This document shows positions 23,312-31,961 of a stretch of 33,845 nt of DNA, in pieces. The notes under the pieces were generated by a model. It had not been told where the DNA came from. It searched no databases and saw nothing but the letters and a program-made list of their open reading frames with translations. The stretch's first letter is position 1; the number at the start of each line of letters is the position of its first letter. This DNA is from Bacillota bacterium (GTDB taxonomy: Bacteria > Bacillota > Clostridia > Lachnospirales > Lachnospiraceae). Both the position numbers and the translations under genes were made by a program. The stretch is from contig JAEWPQ010000183.1 of assembly GCA_023460575.1 (NCBI GenBank), positions 1 to 33,845 on the forward strand, in the 5' to 3' direction.

Positions 23312-23605
23312 TTAGTCTTCGGAACCAGCTTCCGACTTTTCATCCTCAAAGAAATCGTCGTCGAAATCATCATCAAAATCGTCTTCAAAATCTTCCAGAT
23401 AATCCGGAGTAAAGAAACGATATACGGTATAAGCAATTCCAGCTACTGCAGCCACTGCGCCTATGATCGCGAGTATCCAGAGGATACAGTTTTTCTTTTT
23501 CTCTTCCTGTTCTCTTTTATGAAGCATATCATTCACTCTGCTTGAGTTCATAAGATCTTCCAGTTTGTTCATAGCTTCTTTGCTCATTGCATCAAATCTG
23601 TTCAT
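23312..23605 (-). CDS. Single-span membrane protein with acidic tail, unknown function
   Basis: 97 residues. A charged cytoplasmic N-terminus (LHKREQEEKKKNC) leads to one membrane span (ILWILAIIGAVAAVAGIAYT), then YRFFTPDYLEDFEDDF and a repetitive Asp/Glu/Phe tail. The tail is low complexity (FDDDFDDDFF). I recall similar small proteins in Lachnospiraceae but no function. It has an extended -10 promoter (TGGTATAAT, 23685-23693) and its own terminator, so it is a free-standing gene between pcrA and rlmD. Confidence 0.8.
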   Translation of the reverse strand: MNRFDAMSKEAMNKLEDLMNSSRVNDMLHKREQEEKKKNCILWILAIIGAVAAVAGIAYTVYRFFTPDYLEDFEDDFDDDFDDDFFEDEKSEAGSED

Positions 23606-23684
23606 GTCTCCACGTCCTTTCTGAGAGCCCTGCTTTCATTCATATCCTGTACGGCACAGATTTTTCTCTTTGCCTGTAGCAGTT

Positions 23685-23693
23685 ATTATACCA
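23685..23693 (-). promoter_or_regulatory. Extended -10 promoter of the acidic-tail gene
   Basis: TGGTATAAT on the minus strand, about 80 bases before the start; no clear -35. Confidence 0.45.
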
Positions 23694-23751
23694 TTATATT
23701 GGCTTTTTTACTATCATTTTTAGATTTTTTTAAAATTTTATATACATTTAA

Positions 23752-26040
23752 TTATTCTCTCACAAGCTTCAATTTAGCAAAAGAAGCAAACATTTTTTTC
23801 ACACCTGCCTGGTCAAAGTGAACGGTTACCTCGAAATCTCTTCCACCATCTTTGATTTCCATAACCTCACCAATTCCGAATTTGATATGGCTGACCCTGT
23901 CTCCCTCTTTATAACCAAGAGAAAGCGGTTTCTCCACTGTAAACGCTTTTCCAAAACCAGGAGTTGATACAGGTTTTGATGTCTTTGACGCATATGCGTT
24001 GCTACCTGGTCCAAAGCTGCTGACACCTGCTGTCCGCCCTGCTGCCCCGCTTTTTCCCCATGGGAGACCGCTGTCATCAAAATCAGATTGTGCTCTGGAA
24101 GAAAGCCTCTGCTCCAGCCTGCTGGAGTCTAACAGTTCACCTGGTATTTCTTCCACAAAGCGGCTGACCTTTGAATATCTGGTTTCACCGTTTACCATAC
24201 GCTGTCTGGCCGCAGTCATCATAAGGAATTTCTGTGCCCTTGTAATACCAACGTAGCAAAGTCTCCGTTCTTCTTCCACATCCTCTTTATTATCCGAAGA
24301 AATAGACATCATGCTGGGAAATAAGCCATCCTCCATACCGCTTAAATAAACTCTTGGAAACTCAAGCCCCTTAGCGCTGTGAAGTGTCATCAGCGTTACA
24401 CGGTTTTCTGATTCATCCATTCGGTCTACGTCGGCAACAAGAGCAACTTCCTCCAGGAACTCACTCAATTCCGGATGTTCATGCTCATTCTCAAAGCTGA
24501 TAGCTTTATTAATCAACTCTTCTATATTTTCCAGACGTGTCTGATATTCGATCTCTCCCTCTGCTTCCAGTTCCTTCTGGTAGCCGGTTTCGTCAAGAAT
24601 ATCTTCGATCAGTTCATGAATGCTGTAGGTCTCTTCTGTCAGCCGGCTTCTGAAATCTTCTATTTTTTCCGTAAATCCCAGAACTTTATCCGCTGTTTTT
24701 CCCAGTCCGGGAACGGCTTTCGCCCTGGAGAATGCATCGTATATGCCCATCTCACGTTCGGAAGCAAATGCCTGGACCTTTCCGATACTGGTCGCCCCGA
24801 TCCCCCTTTTGGGAACATTGATGACTCTTAAGACAGATAAATCATCTCTTCCGTTTGCGATTGTTTTTAAATAAGCCAGAATGTCCTTGATTTCTTTTCT
24901 CTGGTAGAAGTTTACGCCGCCCACCATGCGGTAGGGGACATTATGCTGAAGACATTTTTCCTCGATCAGACGGGACTGGGCATTGGTCCGGTAAAGAACT
25001 GCACAGTCCTGATAGGCAGATGCGCTGTTTAATATGTCACGGACAATGGCATCTGCCTCCTCTGTTGCATTTTCAAACTGCTTAAACTGAACCAGCGTAC
25101 CTTCTTCATTGGACGTCCATAAGGTTTTATCTTTTCGGCCTCTGTTATGACGGATCACCTCATTAGCCGCCTGCAATATGTTCTGACTGGAGCGGTAATT
25201 CTCTTCCAGCTTAATTACCTTTGCACCGGGATAAGATTTTTCGAAATTTAATATATTCTCTATATTAGCACCGCGGAACTTATAGATGGACTGATCATCA
25301 TCGCCTACGACACAAAGGTTCTTATACTTTCCCGCAAGCAGACTGATTAAACGGAACTGAGCCGTATTGGTATCCTGATACTCGTCCACCATGATGTAGC
25401 GGAAACGTTCCTGATAGTAGTTTAAGACCTCAGAATTATTCTGAAACAATTCCACAGTCTTCATAATCAGATCATCGAAATCCAGCGCATTGTTCTTCTT
25501 TAACTGACTCTGGTACTCTTTATAAACAGAAGCCACTTTCTTCTGCCGGAAATCGCCGGAAGCATTGAGTTCAAACTCCGCCGCACTTATCAGCTCATTC
25601 TTGGCTGTGGAAATAAGTCCAAGCATTGCCCTGTCTTTATATACCTTCGGATCTAAGTCCAGCTTTTTTAGGACATGGCGCATCAGGGTTTTCTGGTCAT
25701 CCGTATCGTATATGGTAAAGTTAGTAGTAAATCCAAGGCTTTCAATATGCCTTCTTAATATGCGCACACAGGATGAATGAAATGTGGAAACCCAGATGCT
25801 GTCTGCCCCGAATCCAACCAGACGATCCACACGCTCTCTCATTTCTCCAGCTGCTTTATTGGTAAATGTTATGGCCAGTATATTCCAGGGGTTGACACCC
25901 TTTTCTTCTATTATATAGGCAATCCGGTGCGTAAGAACCCTGGTTTTTCCAGAGCCCGCTCCTGCCAGCACAAGAAGCGGTCCCTCAGTTTGAAGTACCG
26001 CCTCTTTCTGCATAGAATTTAATGTATCATAAATACTCAT
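23752..26040 (-). CDS. pcrA: ATP-dependent 3'-5' DNA helicase PcrA/UvrD
   Basis: 762 residues, the usual PcrA length. Walker A is AGAGSGKT (26-33), followed by ILAITFTNKAAGEMRERV, YIMVDEYQDTNTAQFRL (Walker B), VGDDDQSIYKFRGANI, VTLMTLHSAKGLEFPRVYL and EEERRLCYVGITRAQ, the superfamily 1A helicase motifs in order. The C-terminus ends in a Tudor-like domain (YKEGDRVSHIKFGIGEVMEI). It unwinds DNA in nucleotide-excision repair and removes RecA or polymerase from DNA. It starts 23 bases after the patatin-like gene, so the two are probably co-transcribed. Confidence 0.96.
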   Translation of the reverse strand: MSIYDTLNSMQKEAVLQTEGPLLVLAGAGSGKTRVLTHRIAYIIEEKGVNPWNILAITFTNKAAGEMRERVDRLVGFGADSIWVSTFHSSCVRILRRHIESLGFTTNFTIYDTDDQKTLMRHVLKKLDLDPKVYKDRAMLGLISTAKNELISAAEFELNASGDFRQKKVASVYKEYQSQLKKNNALDFDDLIMKTVELFQNNSEVLNYYQERFRYIMVDEYQDTNTAQFRLISLLAGKYKNLCVVGDDDQSIYKFRGANIENILNFEKSYPGAKVIKLEENYRSSQNILQAANEVIRHNRGRKDKTLWTSNEEGTLVQFKQFENATEEADAIVRDILNSASAYQDCAVLYRTNAQSRLIEEKCLQHNVPYRMVGGVNFYQRKEIKDILAYLKTIANGRDDLSVLRVINVPKRGIGATSIGKVQAFASEREMGIYDAFSRAKAVPGLGKTADKVLGFTEKIEDFRSRLTEETYSIHELIEDILDETGYQKELEAEGEIEYQTRLENIEELINKAISFENEHEHPELSEFLEEVALVADVDRMDESENRVTLMTLHSAKGLEFPRVYLSGMEDGLFPSMMSISSDNKEDVEEERRLCYVGITRAQKFLMMTAARQRMVNGETRYSKVSRFVEEIPGELLDSSRLEQRLSSRAQSDFDDSGLPWGKSGAAGRTAGVSSFGPGSNAYASKTSKPVSTPGFGKAFTVEKPLSLGYKEGDRVSHIKFGIGEVMEIKDGGRDFEVTVHFDQAGVKKMFASFAKLKLVRE

Positions 26041-26063
26041 AAATTGTACGCTTTTTCCTTTCC

Positions 26064-26918
26064 TTACATTTTCAGGTAGGCTTTCAGTGAATCCATATGT
26101 ACCAGTGCCAGCCGTCTTCCTTCCTGATACAGCGCCTCCAGTTTCCGCTTATCCTGTTCCGTTCTCTGAACCGTCACATGATGATCCGGGCGGATCACAT
26201 AGATTCTTCCCTCTTTTTCCAGACGGTCAATCTCTTCCTGCATTCGGTTATATCTCTCCGGAACGTCCTCCAGAGCCTTTAAAAATTTAGGGAGCGGTTG
26301 GAAATACCGCTCATACCCTTTTTTCGTCCATTTATCAAGGGGAGGTTTCCGGTATCCCGGTTCTCTGGTAAGAACCAGCACAATCTTTTCATATCCCAGA
26401 TCGATCGCTCTCTGATAAGCGATCGGCATGGAGCAGCCTCCATCTAAATATTTCTTTCCTCCAACTGAAATCATTCTGGAAAGTATGGGAATGCTGCTGG
26501 AAGCTTTTACCGCATCAATGAAATTTTCACATGTACTTTTTTCAAAATATTCCGGCTTTCCCGTCTTACAACGGGTAGCTGCTACCTCAAAAATCTGTTC
26601 AGACTGATAAAATGTATCATAATCAAACGGGACTAATGTATTGCTTAATTCCCCGAACAGGAAGTCAAAGTTAAAGATCGAACGCTTTTCCACCAGATTC
26701 CGGAAACTCAAAAAACGTTTGTCATTGATATAATCCAGATCCACTTTTATGGTTCTGCCTATCTGCTTGCTGACATAACTCATACCTGACATGGAACCGG
26801 CTGAAACTCCGTTAACATAGGACATCTTAATCTCCTGTTCCATGAAAACATCCAAAACTCCTGCAGTAAATACTCCCCGCAGGGATCCCCCCTCTAAAAC
26901 TAACGCTCCTTCTGTCAT
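26064..26918 (-). CDS. Patatin-like phospholipase
   Basis: 284 residues. It has the oxyanion loop LEGGSLRGVFTAGVLDVF, the nucleophile elbow GVSAG (Ser39) and the catalytic aspartate in KKYLDGGCSMP, the Ser-Asp dyad of patatins (YjjU/RssA branch). It is expected to hydrolyse acyl esters of lipids in the cytoplasm or at the membrane. The ATG follows CGAGGTGA. It lies between the ABC exporter and pcrA on the same strand, but a functional link is not evident. Confidence 0.9.
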   Translation of the reverse strand: MTEGALVLEGGSLRGVFTAGVLDVFMEQEIKMSYVNGVSAGSMSGMSYVSKQIGRTIKVDLDYINDKRFLSFRNLVEKRSIFNFDFLFGELSNTLVPFDYDTFYQSEQIFEVAATRCKTGKPEYFEKSTCENFIDAVKASSSIPILSRMISVGGKKYLDGGCSMPIAYQRAIDLGYEKIVLVLTREPGYRKPPLDKWTKKGYERYFQPLPKFLKALEDVPERYNRMQEEIDRLEKEGRIYVIRPDHHVTVQRTEQDKRKLEALYQEGRRLALVHMDSLKAYLKM

Positions 26919-26982
26919 CTTAAATCACCTCGACTTCTATTTTATTTCATTTATCCGGTCAGGTCAATCCTTTTTGATGCCG

Positions 26983-28758
26983 TCATGCGAACTGGCTCTG
27001 GTATAATTGATAATAGGCACCTTTCAGTTTCATTAAGTCGTCATGATTACCAGCTTCCCGGATCGTTCCCTGATCGATGACAAAGATACGGTCTGCCCTG
27101 CGGATGGTGGAAAGCCTGTGAGCAATAATAAAGGAAGTTCTTTCCTTTAGCAGGGCCTCAATACCCTTTTGAACCAGCAGCTCCGTATGCGTGTCAATGC
27201 TTGAGGTTGCCTCATCAAGAATCAGAATGCCGGGTTTTGATACCATGGTTCTTGCAAATGCCAGCAGCTGTCTCTGACCGATGGAAAGGCCGGCTCCCCG
27301 CTCACTGATTTTAGTATCATACCCCTTCTCCAGCTTCATAATAAACTCATGGGCATTCACTGCCTTGGCAGCCTCTTCGATTTCCTCATCCGTTGCATTC
27401 AAACGACCGTAACGAATGTTATCCCGTATGGTTCCGGAAAAAAGGAAATTATCCTGGGTCATGATGCCCATCTGGCTTCTTAAGCTTTTTAACGTCACAC
27501 TTTGGATCTCCTGATCATCAATATAGATCCTGCCGCCGGTTACTTCATAAAAACGGCTGATCAGATTTACTATTGTTGTTTTCCCTGCCCCTGTCGGACC
27601 CACTAAAGCGATGGTCTCCCCAGGTTTTACCAAAAAGCTTACTTTATCCAGAATCAGACGGTCCGGCTCATCTCCATATGCAAAGGAAACTTCCTCAAAC
27701 TTAACCTCTCCCTTTAATGCCTTTAATTCTGCTGCACCCTCTTCATCCTTAATCTCAACCTCCGTATCTATGATATCAAAGATTCGTTCTGCAGCTGAGA
27801 TATTGGTGGTCAGCTTATTATAAAAATTGGCAAGATTACGTATAGGGCTCCAGAACATGGCAATGTATGTGGAAAATGCAAGAAACGTACCAATTCCGAT
27901 CTGTTCCACTCCCACCACCTTAATTCCGATAAAATAAAGTAAAAATCCCCCCATTCCCCAGGTTATTTCTACAAGAGGACCGAATGCATCTGCAATCACT
28001 ACCGCATCAATGAAGGAACGGTAATGCTGGTCTACCAGATCATGAAAAACCTCTTTCGTCTCATTCTCGGCGGCATAGCTTTGAATAATCCTGATTCCTG
28101 ATAAATCTTCATGTACATAGGCATTTAAATTAGAAGTTTTCTTTCTGTATACCCTCCATCTTTTATGAACGTTTGTCTCAATAAAAAACATACCAACCGC
28201 CAGAATCGGAAGCGTCAGCAAAGCTGCCATTGCCAATTGATAGTTTTTGATCAGCATGATGCTTAGAACACAGATGACAGTGATAAAATCCGGAATCAGC
28301 TGTGTGACGCTATCCGATAATACATCTTTTAATGAATTCACATCACCAATAATTCTTGCAAGTACCTTTCCAGTGGGACGGCTGTCAAAAAAGCCAAAAC
28401 CCAGAGACTGGATATGCTGATATAGTTCCTCTCTGATGTTTAAAAGCACCCGGTTTGAAACTTCTGCCATGATGCGCATTCGGAACTTCGTACCTGCTAA
28501 AAATAGCAGAAATAATACCATTGCTCCAAGTCCCACATAAAGAAGGCCTTTTATATCTTTTTGTGCCACGCAGACATTTACCGCATACTCCATCAAAAGG
28601 GGTGCAAGCATGCTGATGGTAATGGTGCCGGCCATGATAAACAATACAAGCACAATTTTCTTTTTAAAAGCAATAAGATAACGAAACAGACGGATTATGG
28701 TATCTTTTTTCAATACCTCTTTCTGTTCCTCATCCATTCTGCTGGAATTTACTGACAT
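26983..28758 (-). CDS. Heterodimeric ABC multidrug exporter, subunit with canonical Walker B
   Basis: 591 residues: an N-terminal six-span exporter domain (SVNSLKDVLSDSV; SAERIFDIID) and a C-terminal ATPase. Walker A is GPTGAGKTTIVNL, Walker B is GILILDEATSSID with the catalytic Glu. The signature reads LSIGQ rather than LSGGQ. Together with its partner this gives one active and one degenerate ATP site, as in BmrCD, LmrCD and TM287/288. It overlaps the upstream subunit by 10 bases, so equal synthesis by coupling is likely. Substrates cannot be read from sequence; multidrug or lipid export is usual. Confidence 0.93.
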   Translation of the reverse strand: MSVNSSRMDEEQKEVLKKDTIIRLFRYLIAFKKKIVLVLFIMAGTITISMLAPLLMEYAVNVCVAQKDIKGLLYVGLGAMVLFLLFLAGTKFRMRIMAEVSNRVLLNIREELYQHIQSLGFGFFDSRPTGKVLARIIGDVNSLKDVLSDSVTQLIPDFITVICVLSIMLIKNYQLAMAALLTLPILAVGMFFIETNVHKRWRVYRKKTSNLNAYVHEDLSGIRIIQSYAAENETKEVFHDLVDQHYRSFIDAVVIADAFGPLVEITWGMGGFLLYFIGIKVVGVEQIGIGTFLAFSTYIAMFWSPIRNLANFYNKLTTNISAAERIFDIIDTEVEIKDEEGAAELKALKGEVKFEEVSFAYGDEPDRLILDKVSFLVKPGETIALVGPTGAGKTTIVNLISRFYEVTGGRIYIDDQEIQSVTLKSLRSQMGIMTQDNFLFSGTIRDNIRYGRLNATDEEIEEAAKAVNAHEFIMKLEKGYDTKISERGAGLSIGQRQLLAFARTMVSKPGILILDEATSSIDTHTELLVQKGIEALLKERTSFIIAHRLSTIRRADRIFVIDQGTIREAGNHDDLMKLKGAYYQLYQSQFA

Positions 28759-30476
28759 AATGCAGCCTCCTCTCCATACTGAACCTGGTAGGTTTTATAA
28801 TACTGCCCCCGCTTTTCCATAAGCTCCTCGTGAGTTCCCCGCTCAATGATTTTTCCGTCTTCCAGAATAAGAATCTCATCGGCTCTGCGCACGGCTGAAA
28901 CCCTGTGGGCAATGACAATTTTCGAACTGTTTTTCAGTTCTGACAAATGGGATTCAATCTCTCTTTCCGTCTCCATGTCAAGAGCAGAAGTGGAGTCGTC
29001 AAGAATCAGAATCGGCGTTTCCTTTGCTATGGCTCTGGCTATGCTGATTCTCTGCTTCTGGCCTCCCGATAAACCAACTCCCCGTTCACCGATTACCGTA
29101 TCATACTGTTCTGACAGCTTTTGAATGAAGCTGTGTGCTTCCGCAGAAATCGCGGCCTGCTGAACACTTTCCCACTCGGTGGCATCCTTGTTTCCGGTTT
29201 TAATATTTTCGGAAATGCTGTCGGAGAAGAGGAATACATCCTGCATAACGACTGAGATCTGACCTCTCAGCAAAGGCAGCGGCAGATCTTTAATATTAAT
29301 CCCGTCAAGCAGAATCTCCCCGGCTGTTGCATCATAGAACCGCTCAATTAAATTGACAATGGAAGTCTTTCCTGAACCGGTAACTCCCATAATACCCAGT
29401 GTCTTTCCCTTTTTTAAAGTGAAATTGATATTGTTTAAAATATCCTTTCCATCCAGTTCAAAATCTACGTGCTGAAATGTAAGCTCGCCTTCAACAAATT
29501 CCGGAAGGACCGGTTTATCAGGATCTTCAATAACCGGCTTTTCTTCCATGATCTTTTTTATCTTCTTATTGGAAGCAAATGCGGCTGCCAGATCATTGCT
29601 TAACCAGCCCACCATTTCCATAGGCCAGATAATATTGTTTGCGTATTCGGAAAATGCACCCAAATCTCCCAGGGACATCTTTCCCCTGATTACAAGAATG
29701 CCGCCAATGACAATGACTGCCATCATAAGGAACTTGGAAAGGAAAGAGATATTCGGCTGGAACCGGATCAGCAGCTTTGCCTGGCTCATATTTAAGTCAT
29801 AATACTGCTTGTTGTGCTTCTTAAATTTGCTGATTTCATATTCTTCTCTGGCAAATGCCTTAACAGTCCGGACTCCTGCCAGATTTTCCTGAGCAACTGT
29901 ATTAAGCTCTGCAGTCTGCTCACTGATCTTGTCATAAACCTCTCCCAGTCCTTTCTCCATCTTTAAGGCATACCAGGCGATAAGCGGCAGAATGACCAGT
30001 GGAATCAGTGTCAGAGCAGGACTTAACCGCAGCATGCAGACAATGACAATAATTGTGTGTATGGAACATTCCAAAACAAGCATTCCCACAAATCCAAAGG
30101 CATTCCAGATCCGCTCTGCATCATCCTTAATCCGGGCCATCAGCTCTCCCGTATTATGTCTGTCAAAATATCCAACGGACAACGTCTGGATATGATCAAA
30201 CAAATCCTTTCTCAAACCACAGGCGATCCGGGCAGCAGCAAAGTCAAAGATAAATTCCTTTGTATACTGAAATACCGCTCTTCCAAATCCAATTCCCAAA
30301 AGCCCAAGAAGCAGCCTCATGAGAATCTGTGTCTGACCACCCACAATTACATCATCAATAATATGCTTTGTAATCTGAGGTGCTGATGCATCAAGCAAAA
30401 TGCTGATAATCATCGCTGCAAGGGCAAGAACGTAAAGAAATTTATATTTTCTCACGTACTTCCACAAATTTTTCAT
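28749..30476 (-). CDS. Heterodimeric ABC multidrug exporter, subunit with degenerate Walker B
   Basis: 575 residues from the ATG at 30476, seven bases after AAGGAGG; the frame opens far upstream through a terminator hairpin, which I reject as coding. Six membrane spans are followed by an ATPase with Walker A GVTGSGKTSIVNL, a normal signature LSGGQKQRISIARA, and Walker B LILDDSTSALD, where Asp replaces the catalytic Glu. That substitution marks the non-hydrolytic site of heterodimeric exporters. Expression is probably controlled by the leader peptide and hairpins upstream (30529-30835). Confidence 0.94.
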   Translation of the reverse strand: MKNLWKYVRKYKFLYVLALAAMIISILLDASAPQITKHIIDDVIVGGQTQILMRLLLGLLGIGFGRAVFQYTKEFIFDFAAARIACGLRKDLFDHIQTLSVGYFDRHNTGELMARIKDDAERIWNAFGFVGMLVLECSIHTIIVIVCMLRLSPALTLIPLVILPLIAWYALKMEKGLGEVYDKISEQTAELNTVAQENLAGVRTVKAFAREEYEISKFKKHNKQYYDLNMSQAKLLIRFQPNISFLSKFLMMAVIVIGGILVIRGKMSLGDLGAFSEYANNIIWPMEMVGWLSNDLAAAFASNKKIKKIMEEKPVIEDPDKPVLPEFVEGELTFQHVDFELDGKDILNNINFTLKKGKTLGIMGVTGSGKTSIVNLIERFYDATAGEILLDGINIKDLPLPLLRGQISVVMQDVFLFSDSISENIKTGNKDATEWESVQQAAISAEAHSFIQKLSEQYDTVIGERGVGLSGGQKQRISIARAIAKETPILILDDSTSALDMETEREIESHLSELKNSSKIVIAHRVSAVRRADEILILEDGKIIERGTHEELMEKRGQYYKTYQVQYGEEAALCQ

Positions 30477-30528
30477 ACCATTTCCTCCTTTTTTCTTAAC
30501 AAACATCATAAATTTACTCCATATATGT

Positions 30529-30568
30529 AAAAAACCGAAAAAAACTGCACAGTGCGGTTTTTTTCGGT
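30529..30568 (-). terminator. Leader hairpin 3: long intrinsic terminator before the exporter
   Basis: Minus strand ACCGAAAAAAAC (30557-30568) pairs perfectly with GTTTTTTTCGGT (30534-30545). An inner GCAC/GTGC stem is separated by one mismatch, and T6 follows at 30529-30534. It ends about 50 bases before the exporter start codon. Confidence 0.8.
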
Positions 30569-30576
30569 AAATAAGC

Positions 30577-30607
30577 AAAAAAATAACCGCAGTCATTCAG
30601 ACTGCGG
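30577..30607 (-). terminator. Leader hairpin 2: perfect intrinsic terminator
   Basis: Minus strand CCGCAGTC-TGAAT-GACTGCGG (30587-30607), eight perfect pairs, followed by TTA and T7 (30577-30583). Confidence 0.85.
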
Positions 30608-30617
30608 ATAAACTCAT

Positions 30618-30642
30618 AAAAAGAAGCTCCGATCAAGAAGCT
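30618..30642 (-). terminator. Leader hairpin 1: weak terminator-like structure
   Basis: Minus strand AGCTTC-TTGATC-GGAGCT (30625-30642) with one G-T pair, followed by TC and T5 (30618-30622). It begins about 20 bases after the leader-peptide stop. Confidence 0.5.
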
Positions 30643-30660
30643 GCATATGTCCTGACATCT

Positions 30661-30756
30661 TTAGATGCAAAGACAGTTTTCCATGAGGCAGACTGAATTC
30701 ATCAATATATTTCTGACTATTTGATTGATTCTGTTAATTCCACGATTACGCATCAT
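30661..30756 (-). CDS. 31-codon leader peptide of the ABC exporter operon
   Basis: ATG-ATG start at 30756 eight bases after AAAGGAGG, the best ribosome site in this interval. The peptide begins MMRNRGINRINQIVRN and ends ENCLCI before TAA (30661-30663). It has no domain. It lies between a good promoter and three terminator-like hairpins ahead of the exporter genes, the arrangement of bmrB in the Bacillus bmrBCD operon, where ribosome stalling on a leader peptide prevents termination. The last codons and stop are in CATCT-AA-AGATG, a small stem a ribosome at the stop would disrupt. Function as a sensor is inferred. Confidence 0.7.
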   Translation of the reverse strand: MMRNRGINRINQIVRNILMNSVCLMENCLCI

Positions 30757-30806
30757 AGTTCCTGCCTCCTTTTCTTGAATTTTGTTGTATTTAATATACA
30801 ATTATA

Positions 30807-30835
30807 AGAATACTGCCAATTCTTAATCCTGTCAA
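30807..30835 (-). promoter_or_regulatory. Promoter of the leader-exporter operon
   Basis: Minus strand TTGACA (30830-30835), 17-base spacer, TATTCT (30807-30812). A perfect TATAAT directly follows (30801-30806), but has no -35 at the right distance. Confidence 0.7.
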
Positions 30836-30877
30836 GCAAATTTTGAAATTTTATGATATTCTGGAAATTTCTTCCAA

Positions 30878-31573
30878 TTATAGGAGAAAAAACTTCGTAC
30901 TGGTCCGAATTTTTTCCTTCCATTTACAGCAATCATTGAGATGGAGCATAACATGCCGGGTTGGCGGCATTAACAGCAGTCCGGCAACATCCTTTGCACC
31001 CCAAAACTCCAGCAGCCACTCTGAGTCCTTTTGGGAGGTCACACCGCCTTCCCTTTGAATTTTCATTAAGTCAGCCTCGTTCACATCCCGTTTCATATCT
31101 TCAAAAGTAAACCCTCTTACGATTTCCCTGGTTCTTTCCCCCACTGCACTTCGGTAATCCAGCAGTTCCTGATAGTTTACCTGTTTACTGAAAGCCATAA
31201 TCTCCTCATCAGATAATGCATTACCTGTATCCTTAATGGGAGAATTAATTTTCCTGCACCAGTCTTCACTAAAAAGCTGATCCCCTCTGGCAGCCAGAAT
31301 TCCCATAGTCAGGTCTTCAATTCTGGCAATATGCCATACCACCCAGGCAATTGTCTCATCTTCTCTTCCAGGCATAACTGCGTATTCCCAGGGTTCCAGG
31401 TCGCCAAATAACCGGTCGGTTTCATTTTCTTCTCTATCTTTTATATTCGACCGGTGCAGCTGTTTATGAATGTCCAGAAAAATTTTTATTGCTTCTTGGG
31501 TTCTTTGCTTTTTCCGGATAATCTGATTCAGTGCCTTATGCTCTTCACTTAATCCCTCGCCAAAATATTTCAT
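30878..31573 (-). CDS. DinB-superfamily protein
   Basis: 231 residues from the ATG at 31573, seven bases after GAGGGG; earlier in-frame starts lack a site. A four-helix DinB-like bundle is suggested by IAWVVWHIARIEDLTMGILA near the middle and MPPTRHVMLHLNDC near the end, with spaced histidines as in metal-binding DinB/YfiT proteins (bacillithiol transferase-like). The substrate is unknown. It begins four bases after the MmcQ/YjbR-like stop and is the third gene of a three-gene operon. Confidence 0.78.
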   Translation of the reverse strand: MKYFGEGLSEEHKALNQIIRKKQRTQEAIKIFLDIHKQLHRSNIKDREENETDRLFGDLEPWEYAVMPGREDETIAWVVWHIARIEDLTMGILAARGDQLFSEDWCRKINSPIKDTGNALSDEEIMAFSKQVNYQELLDYRSAVGERTREIVRGFTFEDMKRDVNEADLMKIQREGGVTSQKDSEWLLEFWGAKDVAGLLLMPPTRHVMLHLNDCCKWKEKIRTSTKFFLL

Positions 31574-31577
31574 AATT

Positions 31578-31943
31578 TCACCCCTCGCCCAGCAATTGCT
31601 TCTGTCTCTTTTTAGGCAGCTTTGCAAAAATCAGTGCATAGGACTTTTCCAGCATATCCTTTAACAGTTCATCAGGTACGTCCCCATCTGCCATAACGGA
31701 ATTCCAATGAATCTTATTCATATAATATCCCGGTATGATATCCTTGTACTGCTGCCTTAAAAAATCCCCTTCCAAAGGTTCCAGCTTCAAGGATATCAGC
31801 TTTTCCTTCCCCTGATCATCTCTGCAGACAGCTGCAAACATCTTACCGTCAATCATATATCTGTCCCAGTTCCATTCTTCTTTAAAGTCACTGGTGACTC
31901 CGTTCATTCCTTTTAAAAAGTCATCAATCCACGGATATTTCAT
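31578..31943 (-). CDS. MmcQ/YjbR-family protein
   Basis: 121 residues from the ATG at 31943, four bases after GGGAGG. It has the family pattern KMFAAVCRDDQGKEKLISLK and YYMNKIHWNSVMADGDVPDE, ending LLKDMLEKSYALIFAKLPKK. The fold is CyaY-like and sometimes called DNA-binding, but the function is not established. It starts 18 bases after the DUF3788 stop and precedes the DinB gene by four bases. Confidence 0.88.
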   Translation of the reverse strand: MKYPWIDDFLKGMNGVTSDFKEEWNWDRYMIDGKMFAAVCRDDQGKEKLISLKLEPLEGDFLRQQYKDIIPGYYMNKIHWNSVMADGDVPDELLKDMLEKSYALIFAKLPKKRQKQLLGEG

Positions 31944-31961
31944 AGTACCTCCCAAAATCAT

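Noticed and set aside
30477..30596. N-terminal extension of the ABC subunit up to 30596
   Set aside because: It would translate through a long terminator hairpin and its T-run; AAGGAGG is ideally placed for the ATG at 30476.
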